Shown: positions 1 to 10,262, counted from the stretch's first letter. The stretch is DNA of 53,524 bases from Methanobrevibacter sp. (GCF_017940815.1 NZ_JAGAXX010000022.1:1-53524), one strand, 5' to 3'. Program-made: numbers and translations. Notes: a model not told the origin generated them from the sequence alone.

Positions 1-223
1 ATTTAAGTAATTTACTATTTTTTAACCATTTATTTTCAAATTAAAGAAAAATTAGAACGAATTTTTATCGAAGTGAAATTTCAAGTGTAAAAAAATAAAA
101 TTTGAAAGAAGCCTATAAAATTTTACAGACTCATTTTTTTTAGTAAATTTTATATGCCATTCTTTTCATAAATTATTAATGAACTTTTTTAAAGTATAAT
201 TTATTTTTTATAGGGGTATTTAC

Positions 224-3200
224 TTGAAAAATTATAAAGTTTTGATTATTTTATTGATTGGGTTAATATCAATGTCTGCAGTAACTGCAGCTAATTTTAA
301 TGAAAATAGTAATTTAACCCATATGGAAGATGATTCTAGTTATTCTGCTAGTCCATCTGCAATATATGTTGATGATGTCAATGGGGATGATGAAAATGAT
401 GGCAGTTCCCAAGATTCATCATTTAAAACATTCCATAAGGCTTTAGATGAAGCTAATGATAATGATACAATTTATTTGTCCGATGGGGTGTACAGTGGAT
501 TGGACAATACTAAGATACTCATTGAAAAATCAGTTAATGTTGTCGGGTCAGGCAACACCGCTTTTGATGGATTATATGAAAACTATATTTTTTTAATTAA
601 TGGCAATGTGACAGTCACATTTAAAAATATCAAATTCATCAACGCATATAAGACAGAACCCGACATGGACTTGGTTGATGATTATGAACTTGAAGGAATT
701 TATGGATCTGCATTGGATATCAAAAATGCAACCGTTACATTGGATAATTGTTATTTTAAAGATAATATGGTTAACTATGGGGATGACGAAAGTCAATTTT
801 CCTATGGTGGGGCAATAAGCAACTTCGGAGATTTAACAATTTTAAATTCCTATCTTTATGGAAATGCAATAGGTGCCACAACTGACGTTTATGGCTATGG
901 TGGAGCATTGTATAATAAGGGAAAGGTATACATTGATAATTCATCATTCATAAATTGTAGGGGAAGCACTTACAGTTTTGGAGGTTCCATATACAATGAC
1001 GGCGAGCTTCTTATGAATAACAGTGTCATTTCAAATTCCTATTGTTGGGAAGAATCCAAAGGTGGAGCAATTTTTAACAATGGAAGGTTCATTCTTTTAA
1101 ATTCAATCATCGAAAATAATACAATTGAAAGGACAAACTACAACTATATTTACGGAAATATCTTTAACTCAGGAACATTCGTAGCAACCGGAAATATTTT
1201 CAGAAACAACACAGGATTTTATAAGCAACCTAACTCCCAGTATGTTGGAGGAGCTACAATATACAATGTAGGCAACCTTGACTTGTCATACAATGCATTC
1301 ATTGACAATATAGGCTTTAATCAGGTTTTCACAGACATTTATCTGAATGGAGGAACTGACGTTAAAATAGATAATAACTGGTGGCAGACTAATGAAAATC
1401 CATCCACATTAAATAAGATTAGTCAAGACAAGGCAGCTTCCTGGATAATATGGGATTTAAGTCCTGCATATTCATCTTTAAAGATTAATGACACTATAGA
1501 TATTCTTGCATCATGGAAATTAAGCAATGGTGAGGAATTCAAAGAGGATATATTGCCTGTATTCAAAATAACCTTATTCACAATTGTTGACGGAAATAAT
1601 GTCACTCACACTTATCTAACTAATGAAACAATAAAATTCAACTTTAACAACACCAAACAAAATGGTGTTTATCAAGTTACAGCTGTTATGGGTTCATTCA
1701 CTACAAAAGCAACCATCGACGTTGGAAAATCCCAGTCCCACATCAATTTCAATGTAAATGATGTGACTTACTATAATGAAACAATTCTTTTAGACATTTC
1801 ATTATTTGATGATTATAACAATCCTATTTCAGACAATGTGACTGTCACATTAAATAATAAAGTGTACTCCGTTGAAATCAAGCAAGGAAAAGGAACAATC
1901 AAATTTAACAACACTCTACCTGGAAATTATACTTTAAAATTAACTTATGATGGAAACGGATTATATTCAAAAGCCAGTAACCAGACAGAAATATCCGTAA
2001 AAAGAATTCCTGTCAAACTATCAATTGATGAAGTGGGAGATATAAAAACAAGCGATGAGTTAAACTTGACTGTTTGGTTAGATGGAAATGTTGAAGGAAT
2101 TGCATATCTTTATATGAACGGTGCATTTAAACAAAAAATTTATCTAAACAAGGGAAACTCTTCATTCAAATTCTCTTACTTTGATGAAGGACAATATAAC
2201 ATTACAATAATATTCCCAGAAGACTCAATTCATGAATCTGCAAATGCAAGTGTTTTCGTAAATGTTGGAAAATCATCAGCTTCAATTAAAGTTTCAGCTG
2301 TTAATATAACATCAGGCAGTGATGAGACAATAACTATAGAGGTTTCACCGGAAAACTTCAAAAGTGAAGTGATTCTTTGCATTAATGGTGTAAACAATAC
2401 AGTATTTTTAAAAGATAAGATCAATAACATTACCGTTTCAGGATTGACAAATGGAACTTACAATGTTTCAGTGATATTCAATGGAAATGACAGGTTCTTC
2501 AAAACAAATGCTTCAACATCATTCACAGTATCACAATCAAAATCTAGCCTGGACGTTACAATCGATAAGAATAACATGACTGGAACTATTGTGGTTAGTG
2601 CAATTCCGAATAAATGTACTGGAATGGTTTATCTCTTTGTAAATCAAAGAAATTATACTGCATATCTCAATAAGGGAAAAGCTAGTTTTAAGGTGGAATT
2701 CGATAAGGGAACAAATTATATTTATGCAATATACAATGGTGATTTGTTCTATGCAGGATCAACATGGAATACTTCAATAGGAGAACCTGAAGATATTTTC
2801 ATCACAGCTAATAATCAAACATGCTATGGATACAATGACTTTAACTATACTGTAATATTATTTGAGGAAAATGGCTATGCTGTGCCGAATAAAAACGTTT
2901 CAATTGAGTTTTTAGGAAAAGTCTATTCTGTTGCAACAAATAATCAGGGTATCGCTAGTTTGGCATTAAATCTAAAACCTGGAACTTATGATATTAAATC
3001 CACTTATGGGAACAAAACGGTGTCAAATAAAATCACCGTTAAAGAGATTAAGTTCAGTTTAATGTCTGATGATATCGTTTACGGTGAAACTGAAAGTATA
3101 AAAGTAATATTTGAAGACAACATTACTGGAAAAATCAAATTTAACTTTTCCGGCAATGAGGTGTTTGTCAAAGAGATTAATGGAAATGAAATATCTCTTG

Positions 3201-5407
3201 ATTTGTCAAGCTTAAATGCAGGCAGTTATGATGTTGAAGCTACATACTTCAATGATTTATTCAATTCCTCCACTGAAAGAACTGCTTTCAATGTTAAAAA
3301 GGCAGATGTGTCTCTTGATGTTAGCATAACTGGAATGGAAAAAGGAAAAACTGGTGTCATTTCAGTTTCCTTGCCTAATGCTACTGGAAAAATCATCTTT
3401 AAAATCGATGATGACATTCATGAAAAGGTCATTGATGGTCAAACAGTAATACTATCCGTGACTGACTTATCCGAGGGAAGTCATAATCTCTCTATTGTCT
3501 ATTCAGGAGATGTAAATTTCAATACTGCAAGCTTAAACACTACATTCTCAGTTAAAAGCGTTAAAACAGAAATGTCATTGTCAATTGGAGATGCATCTTA
3601 TGGCGAATATTTAAAAGTTATTGCAACATTAAACGAAAATGCCACAGGTAATGTCAAATTCAGCATAAATAATAAGATCAATTCAGTTCCAATAAGTGAT
3701 GGAAAGGCCACTTGGACTTTTAATGGACTGGATGTAGGCAATTATAAAATAACTGCCGTATATGATGGTGATGATACCTTCTTATCAGTTGACAACGAAA
3801 CTTCATTCAATGTATTGAAGGCAAATTCCACCATTACATTATATGTCAAGGAGGTCTGCTTGGATGAGAATATTAGGATTTACGCATCATTAAGTCCGAA
3901 TGCAACAGGAACAGTTTCATTTGAAATGCCGGGATATTACACTCCTAGGAATAAAAATGTTGTCAATTCCGCAAGTAGCTGGTACATTTCCCCATTAAAG
4001 TACGGACAATATAAGGTCATTGCCAATTACAGCGGTGATAAAAATTACAATCCTTCAAGCACTACTTTCGTTTTGGATGTAAGTCAGCGCAAGTCAATCT
4101 TGGATGTTGTAATCAATGATGTATTTGTTGAAAATAGGGTTGTCGTCAATGTTAAGTTGACTTCCGATAAAGGGGAAGGAATAAGTGGCACTGTTGTCTT
4201 AAAGCTCAATTCCAAAACATACAACATCAAGGTCACCAACGGTAAAGGCTCATTGAATGTGGGTAAATTCAACATAGGAGAATATTCATATTCAGCCACC
4301 TATGATGGAAATGAGGAATACGCTAAAAGCACTGATGACGGTAAATTTAAGGTTGTTGACAGTCTCATAAAAACCGATTTGCTTTATACAAACGTTACAA
4401 AACATGTTGGCGGCAGCGAAAAGCTAATCATATCATTGGTCGACTCTAGCGGAAAAGGACTTTCAGGCTATGAAATCAATGTCAATTTGAATAATAAAAA
4501 TTATGCTCTTGTAAGTGATGAAAACGGTGACGTTTCATTGGACATTAATCTAAAACCAGGAATTTACAAGGCATATGTTAAATTTAATGGTGCAAACAGT
4601 TACAACGGAACTGACGCTAATGTCACTATTGAAGTTTTATCCACAATCCAATCAACAGACCTTACAAAATTGTATGGTACCGGAGGACAGTATTTTGCAA
4701 TATTCTGCGATTCCAATGGAAAAGCGTTGGGAAACACTCCAGTCACATTCACTATAGGATCCAACTCTTACACATTTAACACTGCTCCTAATGGTATCGC
4801 CAGGGTAAACATTAACCTTAAGCCTGGAGTTTACACAATTATTGCTAAAAATCCTTCCACCGGTGAGGAGGCCAGGAATAAAATAACTATTTTCGCATAT
4901 ATTATGGGAAATAATGACTTAACTAAATATTTTGGAGCAAATAAGGATTATACTGTACGTATCTATGATGATAATGGTAAGCCTGTTGGTGCTGGCAAGA
5001 TTGTGATATTCACAATAAACGGCAAAACATATAAAATAAAAACCGACAAGAACGGTTATGCTACATGTAAGATTAATTTAAAACCTAATTCCTATGTGAT
5101 AACCGCATCCTATAAAGGATTTAAGGTTTCAAATAAGGTTGTCATTAAACCTGTCTTGACCACTAATGTCAAATTTGTTAAGAAAGGAAAAGTACTTAAA
5201 GCCAAGGCAAAATTGGTCAATGTTAACGGAAAGGCAGTTAAAGGCAAAAAAATTACTTTCAAATTTAAAGGCAAGAAATATAAAGTCAAAACAAACAAAA
5301 AGGGCATTGCAACTTTAAAATTGAAACCTAAACTTAAGGTCGGCACCCATAAGCTTGTTTCAAAATACGGAAAATCAAAGTTTATAAACACAATAAAAAT
5401 CAAATAA
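224..5407 (+). CDS. Adhesin-like protein, secreted, beta-helix plus Ig-like repeats (1727 aa)
   Basis: Large secreted surface protein. The start is a TTG with an AGGGG ribosome site about 6 bases upstream. Residues 1-23 form a signal peptide (KNYK, hydrophobic run, cut near AVTAA). Residues about 50-390 look like a right-handed parallel beta-helix, opening with IYVDDVNGDDENDGSS and holding many NNGG/GGAIxN turns. From about residue 400 onward there are a dozen or more Ig-like repeats of about 80-95 residues, with recurring YNGD/YDGN and LKPGxYxI motifs (Big_1/Big_3-like). The last 75 residues are very basic (repeated KGKK and TNKKGIA) and resemble the C-terminus of the protein at 6235-7806. 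There is no C-terminal membrane anchor or sortase-like signal. Methanobrevibacter species carry many such proteins, thought to mediate contact with host or partner cells. The ligand is unknown. Confidence 0.88.
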   Translation: MKNYKVLIILLIGLISMSAVTAANFNENSNLTHMEDDSSYSASPSAIYVDDVNGDDENDGSSQDSSFKTFHKALDEANDNDTIYLSDGVYSGLDNTKILIEKSVNVVGSGNTAFDGLYENYIFLINGNVTVTFKNIKFINAYKTEPDMDLVDDYELEGIYGSALDIKNATVTLDNCYFKDNMVNYGDDESQFSYGGAISNFGDLTILNSYLYGNAIGATTDVYGYGGALYNKGKVYIDNSSFINCRGSTYSFGGSIYNDGELLMNNSVISNSYCWEESKGGAIFNNGRFILLNSIIENNTIERTNYNYIYGNIFNSGTFVATGNIFRNNTGFYKQPNSQYVGGATIYNVGNLDLSYNAFIDNIGFNQVFTDIYLNGGTDVKIDNNWWQTNENPSTLNKISQDKAASWIIWDLSPAYSSLKINDTIDILASWKLSNGEEFKEDILPVFKITLFTIVDGNNVTHTYLTNETIKFNFNNTKQNGVYQVTAVMGSFTTKATIDVGKSQSHINFNVNDVTYYNETILLDISLFDDYNNPISDNVTVTLNNKVYSVEIKQGKGTIKFNNTLPGNYTLKLTYDGNGLYSKASNQTEISVKRIPVKLSIDEVGDIKTSDELNLTVWLDGNVEGIAYLYMNGAFKQKIYLNKGNSSFKFSYFDEGQYNITIIFPEDSIHESANASVFVNVGKSSASIKVSAVNITSGSDETITIEVSPENFKSEVILCINGVNNTVFLKDKINNITVSGLTNGTYNVSVIFNGNDRFFKTNASTSFTVSQSKSSLDVTIDKNNMTGTIVVSAIPNKCTGMVYLFVNQRNYTAYLNKGKASFKVEFDKGTNYIYAIYNGDLFYAGSTWNTSIGEPEDIFITANNQTCYGYNDFNYTVILFEENGYAVPNKNVSIEFLGKVYSVATNNQGIASLALNLKPGTYDIKSTYGNKTVSNKITVKEIKFSLMSDDIVYGETESIKVIFEDNITGKIKFNFSGNEVFVKEINGNEISLDLSSLNAGSYDVEATYFNDLFNSSTERTAFNVKKADVSLDVSITGMEKGKTGVISVSLPNATGKIIFKIDDDIHEKVIDGQTVILSVTDLSEGSHNLSIVYSGDVNFNTASLNTTFSVKSVKTEMSLSIGDASYGEYLKVIATLNENATGNVKFSINNKINSVPISDGKATWTFNGLDVGNYKITAVYDGDDTFLSVDNETSFNVLKANSTITLYVKEVCLDENIRIYASLSPNATGTVSFEMPGYYTPRNKNVVNSASSWYISPLKYGQYKVIANYSGDKNYNPSSTTFVLDVSQRKSILDVVINDVFVENRVVVNVKLTSDKGEGISGTVVLKLNSKTYNIKVTNGKGSLNVGKFNIGEYSYSATYDGNEEYAKSTDDGKFKVVDSLIKTDLLYTNVTKHVGGSEKLIISLVDSSGKGLSGYEINVNLNNKNYALVSDENGDVSLDINLKPGIYKAYVKFNGANSYNGTDANVTIEVLSTIQSTDLTKLYGTGGQYFAIFCDSNGKALGNTPVTFTIGSNSYTFNTAPNGIARVNINLKPGVYTIIAKNPSTGEEARNKITIFAYIMGNNDLTKYFGANKDYTVRIYDDNGKPVGAGKIVIFTINGKTYKIKTDKNGYATCKINLKPNSYVITASYKGFKVSNKVVIKPVLTTNVKFVKKGKVLKAKAKLVNVNGKAVKGKKITFKFKGKKYKVKTNKKGIATLKLKPKLKVGTHKLVSKYGKSKFINTIKIK

Positions 5408-5409
5408 TG

Positions 5410-5443
5410 GAAGTTTTCATTAACTTCTATCTTTTTTTATTTT
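5410..5443 (+). terminator. Hairpin plus T-tract terminator after the first adhesin
   Basis: A 6-bp stem, GAAGTT at 5410-5415 and AACTTC at 5422-5427 with a 6-base loop, is followed at once by two T-runs (5432-5438 and 5440-5445). It starts two bases after the stop codon of the adhesin gene, as expected for transcription termination. Confidence 0.5.
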
Positions 5444-5614
5444 TTCATGTAGATTTCCTAATTCAACATTTGTTGTTTCTACACTCTTTTTTAAATTTTT
5501 AAATTTACCAGTTATAATTTTATTTCATTGCAGTTAAACCATTTAAAATATTAATCGTTTCTTTTATTAAATTCAATGAAAACTTTTATTAATTTTCCAC
5601 TCTAAATTATATTT

Positions 5615-6028
5615 ATGATTTTCAAACTTAAAAGCAAAGGCCATAAGAATGTGACCTCACTTCACAAGTCCACATTTGAGGTGACAAAGGATGTTGAAAT
5701 TGGCCCAACTGCGGACTGTATTGTTGGAACTTCTGCAGATAAGTCAATGCTGAACTTTCCTGAGGAGTTTAAGGACAAGATTGCCGATTCAAACACTAAA
5801 ATAACTGTAATTCTTGATACTGAAAACGGTCATGATGAAATCAACGGATATGGTCATGAGAATTTGACATTGACTCATCCGACAGACATCGTTTGCAGAA
5901 CCAGTGACTACACCTGCTCACGCACATTGATGATTAATGCCGATAAGGCTGCACGTGATCTTGACAGTGACCTGATTGAGGATTTAAAAAATGAAAAAAT
6001 CATGGAAGTCACCATAAAATTATGCTAA
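5615..6028 (+). CDS. DUF371 family protein
   Basis: Conserved archaeal protein of 137 aa matching the DUF371 family by recalled pattern: N-terminal GHKNVTSLHKSTFEVTKD, then CIVGTSADKS, and RTLMINADKAARDL near the end. Its function is unknown. No Shine-Dalgarno site precedes the ATG. An AT-rich TATA-like element (TTTATTAAT, about 5585-5593) lies about 25 bases upstream, so the transcript could be leaderless. It stands alone between the adhesin gene and tRNA-Leu, with no operon partner. Confidence 0.8.
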   Translation: MIFKLKSKGHKNVTSLHKSTFEVTKDVEIGPTADCIVGTSADKSMLNFPEEFKDKIADSNTKITVILDTENGHDEINGYGHENLTLTHPTDIVCRTSDYTCSRTLMINADKAARDLDSDLIEDLKNEKIMEVTIKLC

Positions 6029-6039
6029 AAATAGTTAAC

Positions 6040-6047
6040 TTTATATA
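6040..6047 (+). promoter_or_regulatory. TATA box of tRNA-Leu
   Basis: TTTATATA at 6040-6047 lies about 45 bases before the mature tRNA 5' end. This predicts a transcription start near 6070 and a short 5' leader removed by RNase P. Inference from archaeal promoter spacing only. Confidence 0.45.
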
Positions 6048-6087
6048 AGTTGAAAAATATATTCATTAATAACTACTTTTGTTTTAT

Positions 6088-6174
<87 letters not shown>

Positions 6175-6234
6175 TTTAATAAAATCTTTTTTTAGAAGTA
6201 ATTTTTATATTATATTTCTTCCATAACTATTATC

Positions 6235-7806
6235 ATGAATCAAATTGCTCAGAATTTTTTTAAAAGCAAACTTATATTCTTTTTGTTATTGTTCCTGGCA
6301 TTCATGACAGTGGCAACTGTCAGCGCTGGGGAAAATATCACTGCTGATTCTGATGCCATGGATGTACCATCTTTTGATGATTTGTCATTAAAAATTAATC
6401 AAAGTGAGGATACATTGACATTGGATTCAGATTATGAATATAAGAACGGTACAAATAAGGGAATTGTCATCTCAAAACCGATAACAATCGATGGTGCAGG
6501 ACATACTCTTGACGGTAAGAAATCCTCAAGGATATTCAATATCACTGCAGACAATGTCGTTCTTAAAAACATCAAGTTTGTCAATGGAAACATTTTGGGA
6601 AGATACTACAGCTCTAACATTGGTGGGGGAGCCATCTACTGGAGCGGAGCAAACGGTATTCTGGAAAACTGTACTTTCATTAACAATACTGGCAGTGGAG
6701 TTGAAGACGATCCATTTGATAAGGAAGAAACAATCGTTAATGAGGACGGATCAATAATGCACATTGTCAGAGTTCGCCCAATGGGTGTCCGCATTAATGA
6801 GGGAGGAGCAATTCTCTGGGCTGGTGACAGAGGTACTGTTGCAAACTGTAGCTTTTTTGATAATAGTGTAGGCTATCCAGATGGAGGCGGTGCAATTTGT
6901 TGGAGAGGCAATGACGGTAAGGTTATTGACTCCTTATTCATGGATAATGGAGCATGGGCAGGTTCAGCTATTGAATGGAGAGGTGCTAACGGATTAATTG
7001 ATTCCTCTAAGTTTTACAATTGTGGAATAAGCGATAACGGAATCTTTTGGGACGGTAAAAACGGCACCATAAAACATTCAATCTTATTGTCTCCTGATGG
7101 AAGAAGAGTTGTCAACTACTATGGCGGCACTCTGAACGCTAACTATAACTATTGGGGTGATTCAATTGATCAACCAAATCTATACCTAAAACCGGATGAT
7201 GTCGATTATTGGTATGTATCCACTGAAGACGTAACATCTTTTGATGATTTGGAATTGAATGACTCATTTGTTTTAATAAAAACTGTTGAAAAGCTTTCTA
7301 ATAAAATTGTATCAAAAGACTTGAATGCCTATTACAAGTCAGGTACCTTCAAAATCAAGGTTTATGATAAATATGGTGATTTGGCCAGATATCAGGACAT
7401 TACCTTTTTCATTAACAATCATGAGTACTTTGCAATGACTGATTCTGATGGTGTTGCAACCTTAAAAATCAAGGAAAAACCTGGAAAATATACAATATTT
7501 TCACAATATGGTGATGCAATTGTCAAGAATAAAATTACTGTGAAAAATGTTTTATTCACTAAAAATATATCCAAAAAGGTAAAAAAATCTGCCAAATTCA
7601 AGGTTAAAGTATTGAATTCCAAAGGAAAAGCTTATAAAAACCAAGTTGTCAAAATTCAATTTAAAGGCAAGACCTATAAACTCAAAACAAACAAAAAAGG
7701 CATTGCTACATTTAAAGTTCCTAAAAAATTGAAAGTTGGAAAATATGCTATTAAAACAACTTATAAAGGCTTGACAAATTCAAATAAAATTGTAGTTAAA
7801 AAATAA
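6235..7806 (+). CDS. Adhesin-like protein, secreted (523 aa)
   Basis: Secreted surface protein, shorter relative of the one at 224-5407. Residues about 12-32 are a hydrophobic signal segment ending AVSAG-like (VATVSAGEN). Residues about 45-320 are a parallel beta-helix with repeated GGAIxW and NCTF/NCSFF turns, typical of carbohydrate-binding or lyase-like folds. Residues about 370-523 contain two Ig-like modules and a basic C-terminus with TNKKGIATFKV, nearly the same block as in the larger adhesin. There is no ribosome site before ATG 6235. A TATA-like TTTTATATTAT about 25 bases upstream suggests leaderless expression. No anchor domain is visible, so attachment may depend on the basic tail (inference). 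Confidence 0.86.
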   Translation: MNQIAQNFFKSKLIFFLLLFLAFMTVATVSAGENITADSDAMDVPSFDDLSLKINQSEDTLTLDSDYEYKNGTNKGIVISKPITIDGAGHTLDGKKSSRIFNITADNVVLKNIKFVNGNILGRYYSSNIGGGAIYWSGANGILENCTFINNTGSGVEDDPFDKEETIVNEDGSIMHIVRVRPMGVRINEGGAILWAGDRGTVANCSFFDNSVGYPDGGGAICWRGNDGKVIDSLFMDNGAWAGSAIEWRGANGLIDSSKFYNCGISDNGIFWDGKNGTIKHSILLSPDGRRVVNYYGGTLNANYNYWGDSIDQPNLYLKPDDVDYWYVSTEDVTSFDDLELNDSFVLIKTVEKLSNKIVSKDLNAYYKSGTFKIKVYDKYGDLARYQDITFFINNHEYFAMTDSDGVATLKIKEKPGKYTIFSQYGDAIVKNKITVKNVLFTKNISKKVKKSAKFKVKVLNSKGKAYKNQVVKIQFKGKTYKLKTNKKGIATFKVPKKLKVGKYAIKTTYKGLTNSNKIVVKK

Positions 7807-7895
7807 CTACATTTATCTTCTTTTTTTCAATTAATAATTTATTTATAATATCTAAACCAAAGATTATATTAATAAAATTTTTATGGTGATAATTT

Positions 7896-8747
7896 ATGAA
7901 AGCTGTAATTCCAGCAGCAGGTTTCGGAACCAGATTCTTGCCTGCTACTAAAGCACAACCTAAGGAAATGTTGCCTGTTTATGACAAGCCAACTATCCAA
8001 TATGTTATTGAAGAGGCTGTGGCTTCAGGCATTGATGATATTTTGATTGTAACTGGTAGAAATAAAAGGTCCATTGAAGACCATTTTGACAAATCATTTG
8101 AGCTCGAACAAACCTTGCAAAGTGCTGGCAAGGATGACAGATTAAAACAAGTTCGTGCAATCACTGACCTTGCAGACATTTGCTATGTAAGGCAAAAAGA
8201 GCAAAAAGGTCTTGGAGATGCAATCTACTGCGCTAAAAAACACGTTGGTGGAGAGCCATTCGCTGTTCTTTTGGGAGATTCAATCACTAAAGGACCTACT
8301 CCATGTACTAAACAATTGATGGATGTTTATGAAAAGTATGACGCTTCAGCAATTTCCCTTGAAGCTGTTCCAAGAGAAAAAGTGGAAAGGTATGGAATCA
8401 TTAAGGGAACTGAAGTTGAAAATAACGTTTACAATATCGAGAAGTTAGTGGAAAAACCATTGGCTCATCAAGCACCTTCCAATCTTGCAATAATGGGTCG
8501 TTACGTATTGACTCCGGACATCTTTGATAAGATTGATGAAACAGTTCCAGGTGTGGGAGGAGAAATTCAACTCACTGACGCGCTTCAAAAATTGGATGCA
8601 ATCTATGGTGTAACCTTTGAGGGCAAAACCTATGATATTGGTAACAGATTTGAATGGTTGAAGACCTCCATTGAGTTTGCAATGGATGATCCTGAATCCA
8701 AGGATGATTTAATCGATTACATGAAAGAAATGATTAGAGAAGCTTAA
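7896..8747 (+). CDS. galU: UTP--glucose-1-phosphate uridylyltransferase
   Basis: Makes UDP-glucose from UTP and glucose-1-phosphate in the cytoplasm, the activated sugar for glycan and glycolipid synthesis. The nucleotidyltransferase signature GFGTRFLPATKAQPKEMLP is at residues 9-27, followed by LLGDS (sugar-nucleotide/metal site) near residue 126 and VEKP near 188. The length of 283 aa is normal for GalU. A GGTGA ribosome site lies 8 bases upstream. galE (47355-48323) in the same window would act on its product. The aldo/keto reductase gene follows after 12 bases but shows no functional link. Confidence 0.95.
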   Translation: MKAVIPAAGFGTRFLPATKAQPKEMLPVYDKPTIQYVIEEAVASGIDDILIVTGRNKRSIEDHFDKSFELEQTLQSAGKDDRLKQVRAITDLADICYVRQKEQKGLGDAIYCAKKHVGGEPFAVLLGDSITKGPTPCTKQLMDVYEKYDASAISLEAVPREKVERYGIIKGTEVENNVYNIEKLVEKPLAHQAPSNLAIMGRYVLTPDIFDKIDETVPGVGGEIQLTDALQKLDAIYGVTFEGKTYDIGNRFEWLKTSIEFAMDDPESKDDLIDYMKEMIREA

Positions 8748-8759
8748 TTAAGATTTCAT

Positions 8760-9833
8760 ATGCAGAATAGATTAATCAAAAAGACAGGTGATGAAGTTTC
8801 CCCATTAGGTTTTGGGGCGATGAGATTGCCTTTAAAAAACGGTAAAATCGATAGGGATAAAGCACGACAGCAAATCTATTATGCAATAGATAATGGGATT
8901 AATTTCATTGACACTGCTTACCTATACGGTGACAGCGAGAAGTTTTTGGGTGAAGTCCTTCAGGGGGAGTACAAGGATAAAGTCAAGATATGTACCAAAC
9001 TCCCTTCAATTAATGTAAGAAAGTATGAAGATATGGAATACTTCTTGAATGAGCAGTTAAAGCGCCTTCAAAGGGATTGCATTGATTATTATCTTATTCA
9101 TTCAGTTGACCTGAAAACAGTCAATCGACTTCTTAAAAAGGGCTTGATTAAATTCTTAAATAAGGCTAAAAGTGAAGGAAAAATAAAGTATGTTGGGTTT
9201 TCCTATCACGGGGTTAAGGAAGAGTTTGATTTGCTGATTGACGGCTATGACTGGGATGTGGTCATGGTTCAGTATAACTACTTTGATGAGAATGTTCAGG
9301 CAGGCATTGAGGGAATTGAGTATGCCGCTTCAAAGGGAATGGGCATTTTTGTAATGGAACCTTTGAAGGGAGGAATCCTTGCAGGCAAGATGCCGAAGGA
9401 TGCTGAAGAGATTTTTAAAAAGGCTGATCCCAACAAGACCACTGCTCAATGGGCTCTGCAATGGGTTTTGAACAATCGTAATGTAAGTTGTGTATTTTCT
9501 GGAATGAACTCAATCGAGCAGATTGATGATAATATCGCCATTGCTAATGAAACCACTCCAATGTCAATGTCCTTTGAGGAATTGGAAACAATTGAGCTTG
9601 TCAAAAGGGTCATGAAGAACTCATTAAGAATCAATTGTTCCACTTGTGGATATTGCATGCCTTGTCCGAGAGATGTCAATATTCCTGAATGCTTAAAGAT
9701 TTACAATGAGAAATACTTATTTGAGCATAAGGGTTTGTTCAATGAGTCTTTCATGGATTATTATCAGTATGTCGGCGGAATTATGGGAAAAGCTGGAAAT
9801 GCAGGCCTTTGTAATGTTGTGGCAAGTGCTTGA
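8760..9833 (+). CDS. Aldo/keto reductase with C-terminal Fe-S domain, frameshifted
   Basis: NAD(P)H-dependent aldo/keto reductase of the ferredoxin-tailed family common in anaerobes. The barrel motifs are present: LGFGAMRLP, DTAYLYGDSE with the catalytic Asp/Tyr, a Lys in CTKLP, and His in YLIHSVD. The first cluster motif CSTCGYCMPCP is near residue 290. The reading frame then ends early with NVVASA. The second cluster motif and the rest of the family's tail continue in another frame (9818-9982), so one base appears to be missing near 9816-9817. With the repair the protein would be about 407 aa. Either the gene is genuinely broken or this is a sequence error. The substrate is unknown. Confidence 0.85.
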   Translation: MQNRLIKKTGDEVSPLGFGAMRLPLKNGKIDRDKARQQIYYAIDNGINFIDTAYLYGDSEKFLGEVLQGEYKDKVKICTKLPSINVRKYEDMEYFLNEQLKRLQRDCIDYYLIHSVDLKTVNRLLKKGLIKFLNKAKSEGKIKYVGFSYHGVKEEFDLLIDGYDWDVVMVQYNYFDENVQAGIEGIEYAASKGMGIFVMEPLKGGILAGKMPKDAEEIFKKADPNKTTAQWALQWVLNNRNVSCVFSGMNSIEQIDDNIAIANETTPMSMSFEELETIELVKRVMKNSLRINCSTCGYCMPCPRDVNIPECLKIYNEKYLFEHKGLFNESFMDYYQYVGGIMGKAGNAGLCNVVASA

Positions 9834-9982
9834 GAAAATGCCCTCAAAAACTTGATATTATTTCTGAACTTAAAAAAGTCAAAAAAGAATTTGAAATACC
9901 TGGATTTAAGTATATTTTGCCAATTGCTAAATATATAGGCATCCCGGTTTATAATGGAATAGTTAAACTCTTAAATCGTTGA
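9818..9982 (+). pseudogene. Out-of-frame 3' end of the aldo/keto reductase
   Basis: Read in the frame starting at 9818, this stretch gives CGKCLRKCPQKLDIISELKK and runs on to a stop at 9980-9982. That is the second Fe-S motif and C-terminal helix expected for the ferredoxin-tailed aldo/keto reductases. It has no start codon of its own. Joined to the upstream frame by one inserted base after codon AAT (9813-9815), it restores CNxCGKCLRKCP. It is therefore a continuation of the upstream gene rather than a separate one. Confidence 0.85.
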
Positions 9983-10011
9983 TTTGTTTATTTTTGAATT
10001 AGTGTATATCA

Positions 10012-10047
10012 TTATATATTTTGAAATCAAAAAATAATACTAGGTGA
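10012..10047 (+). promoter_or_regulatory. Promoter and ribosome site of the Cys-rich peptide operon
   Basis: TTATATAT at 10012-10019 is a TATA box about 40 bases before the ATG at 10052. AGGTGA at 10042-10047 is a good ribosome site. The operon therefore has its own promoter and need not be read through from the broken aldo/keto reductase. Confidence 0.5.
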
Positions 10048-10051
10048 AAAA

Positions 10052-10261
10052 ATGAAACTTGAAGAATTATTAGCACCATGTCCAAAATGTGGTTCAAAAG
10101 ATAAAGTGGCTCACAGGAAAATGTTAGACAATCACAGGGCTCACGCAGAAATGGATACTGTAAAATGTGAGGATTGTGGTTACATATTTTTCGTAAATGA
10201 GAACATGGACCCTGATGAGAAAAAAGAATTATTAAATGAATTAAATAAGATTTACGGTTAA
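10052..10261 (+). CDS. Cys-rich small protein, TIGR04165-like (putative radical SAM substrate)
   Basis: Small protein of 69 aa with two CxxC pairs, PCPKCGS (Cys10, Cys13) and KCEDCGY (Cys39, Cys42), and a charged C-terminal helix. The layout looks like a zinc ribbon. It also fits the family I recall as TIGR04165, small Cys-rich peptides of methanogens encoded beside a radical SAM enzyme of the TIGR04083 (Mhun_1560) type. The next gene, one base after its stop, is exactly such an enzyme, so the pair is almost certainly co-transcribed. Whether the peptide is modified, or is just a zinc-binding partner, cannot be told from sequence. Confidence 0.78.
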   Translation: MKLEELLAPCPKCGSKDKVAHRKMLDNHRAHAEMDTVKCEDCGYIFFVNENMDPDEKKELLNELNKIYG

Positions 10262-10262
10262 A

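Noticed and set aside
1-223. Gene or element at the left edge
   Set aside because: AT-rich with TATA-like stretches (e.g. CCTATAAAAT near 112), probably the promoter region of the first adhesin; no coding frame supported.
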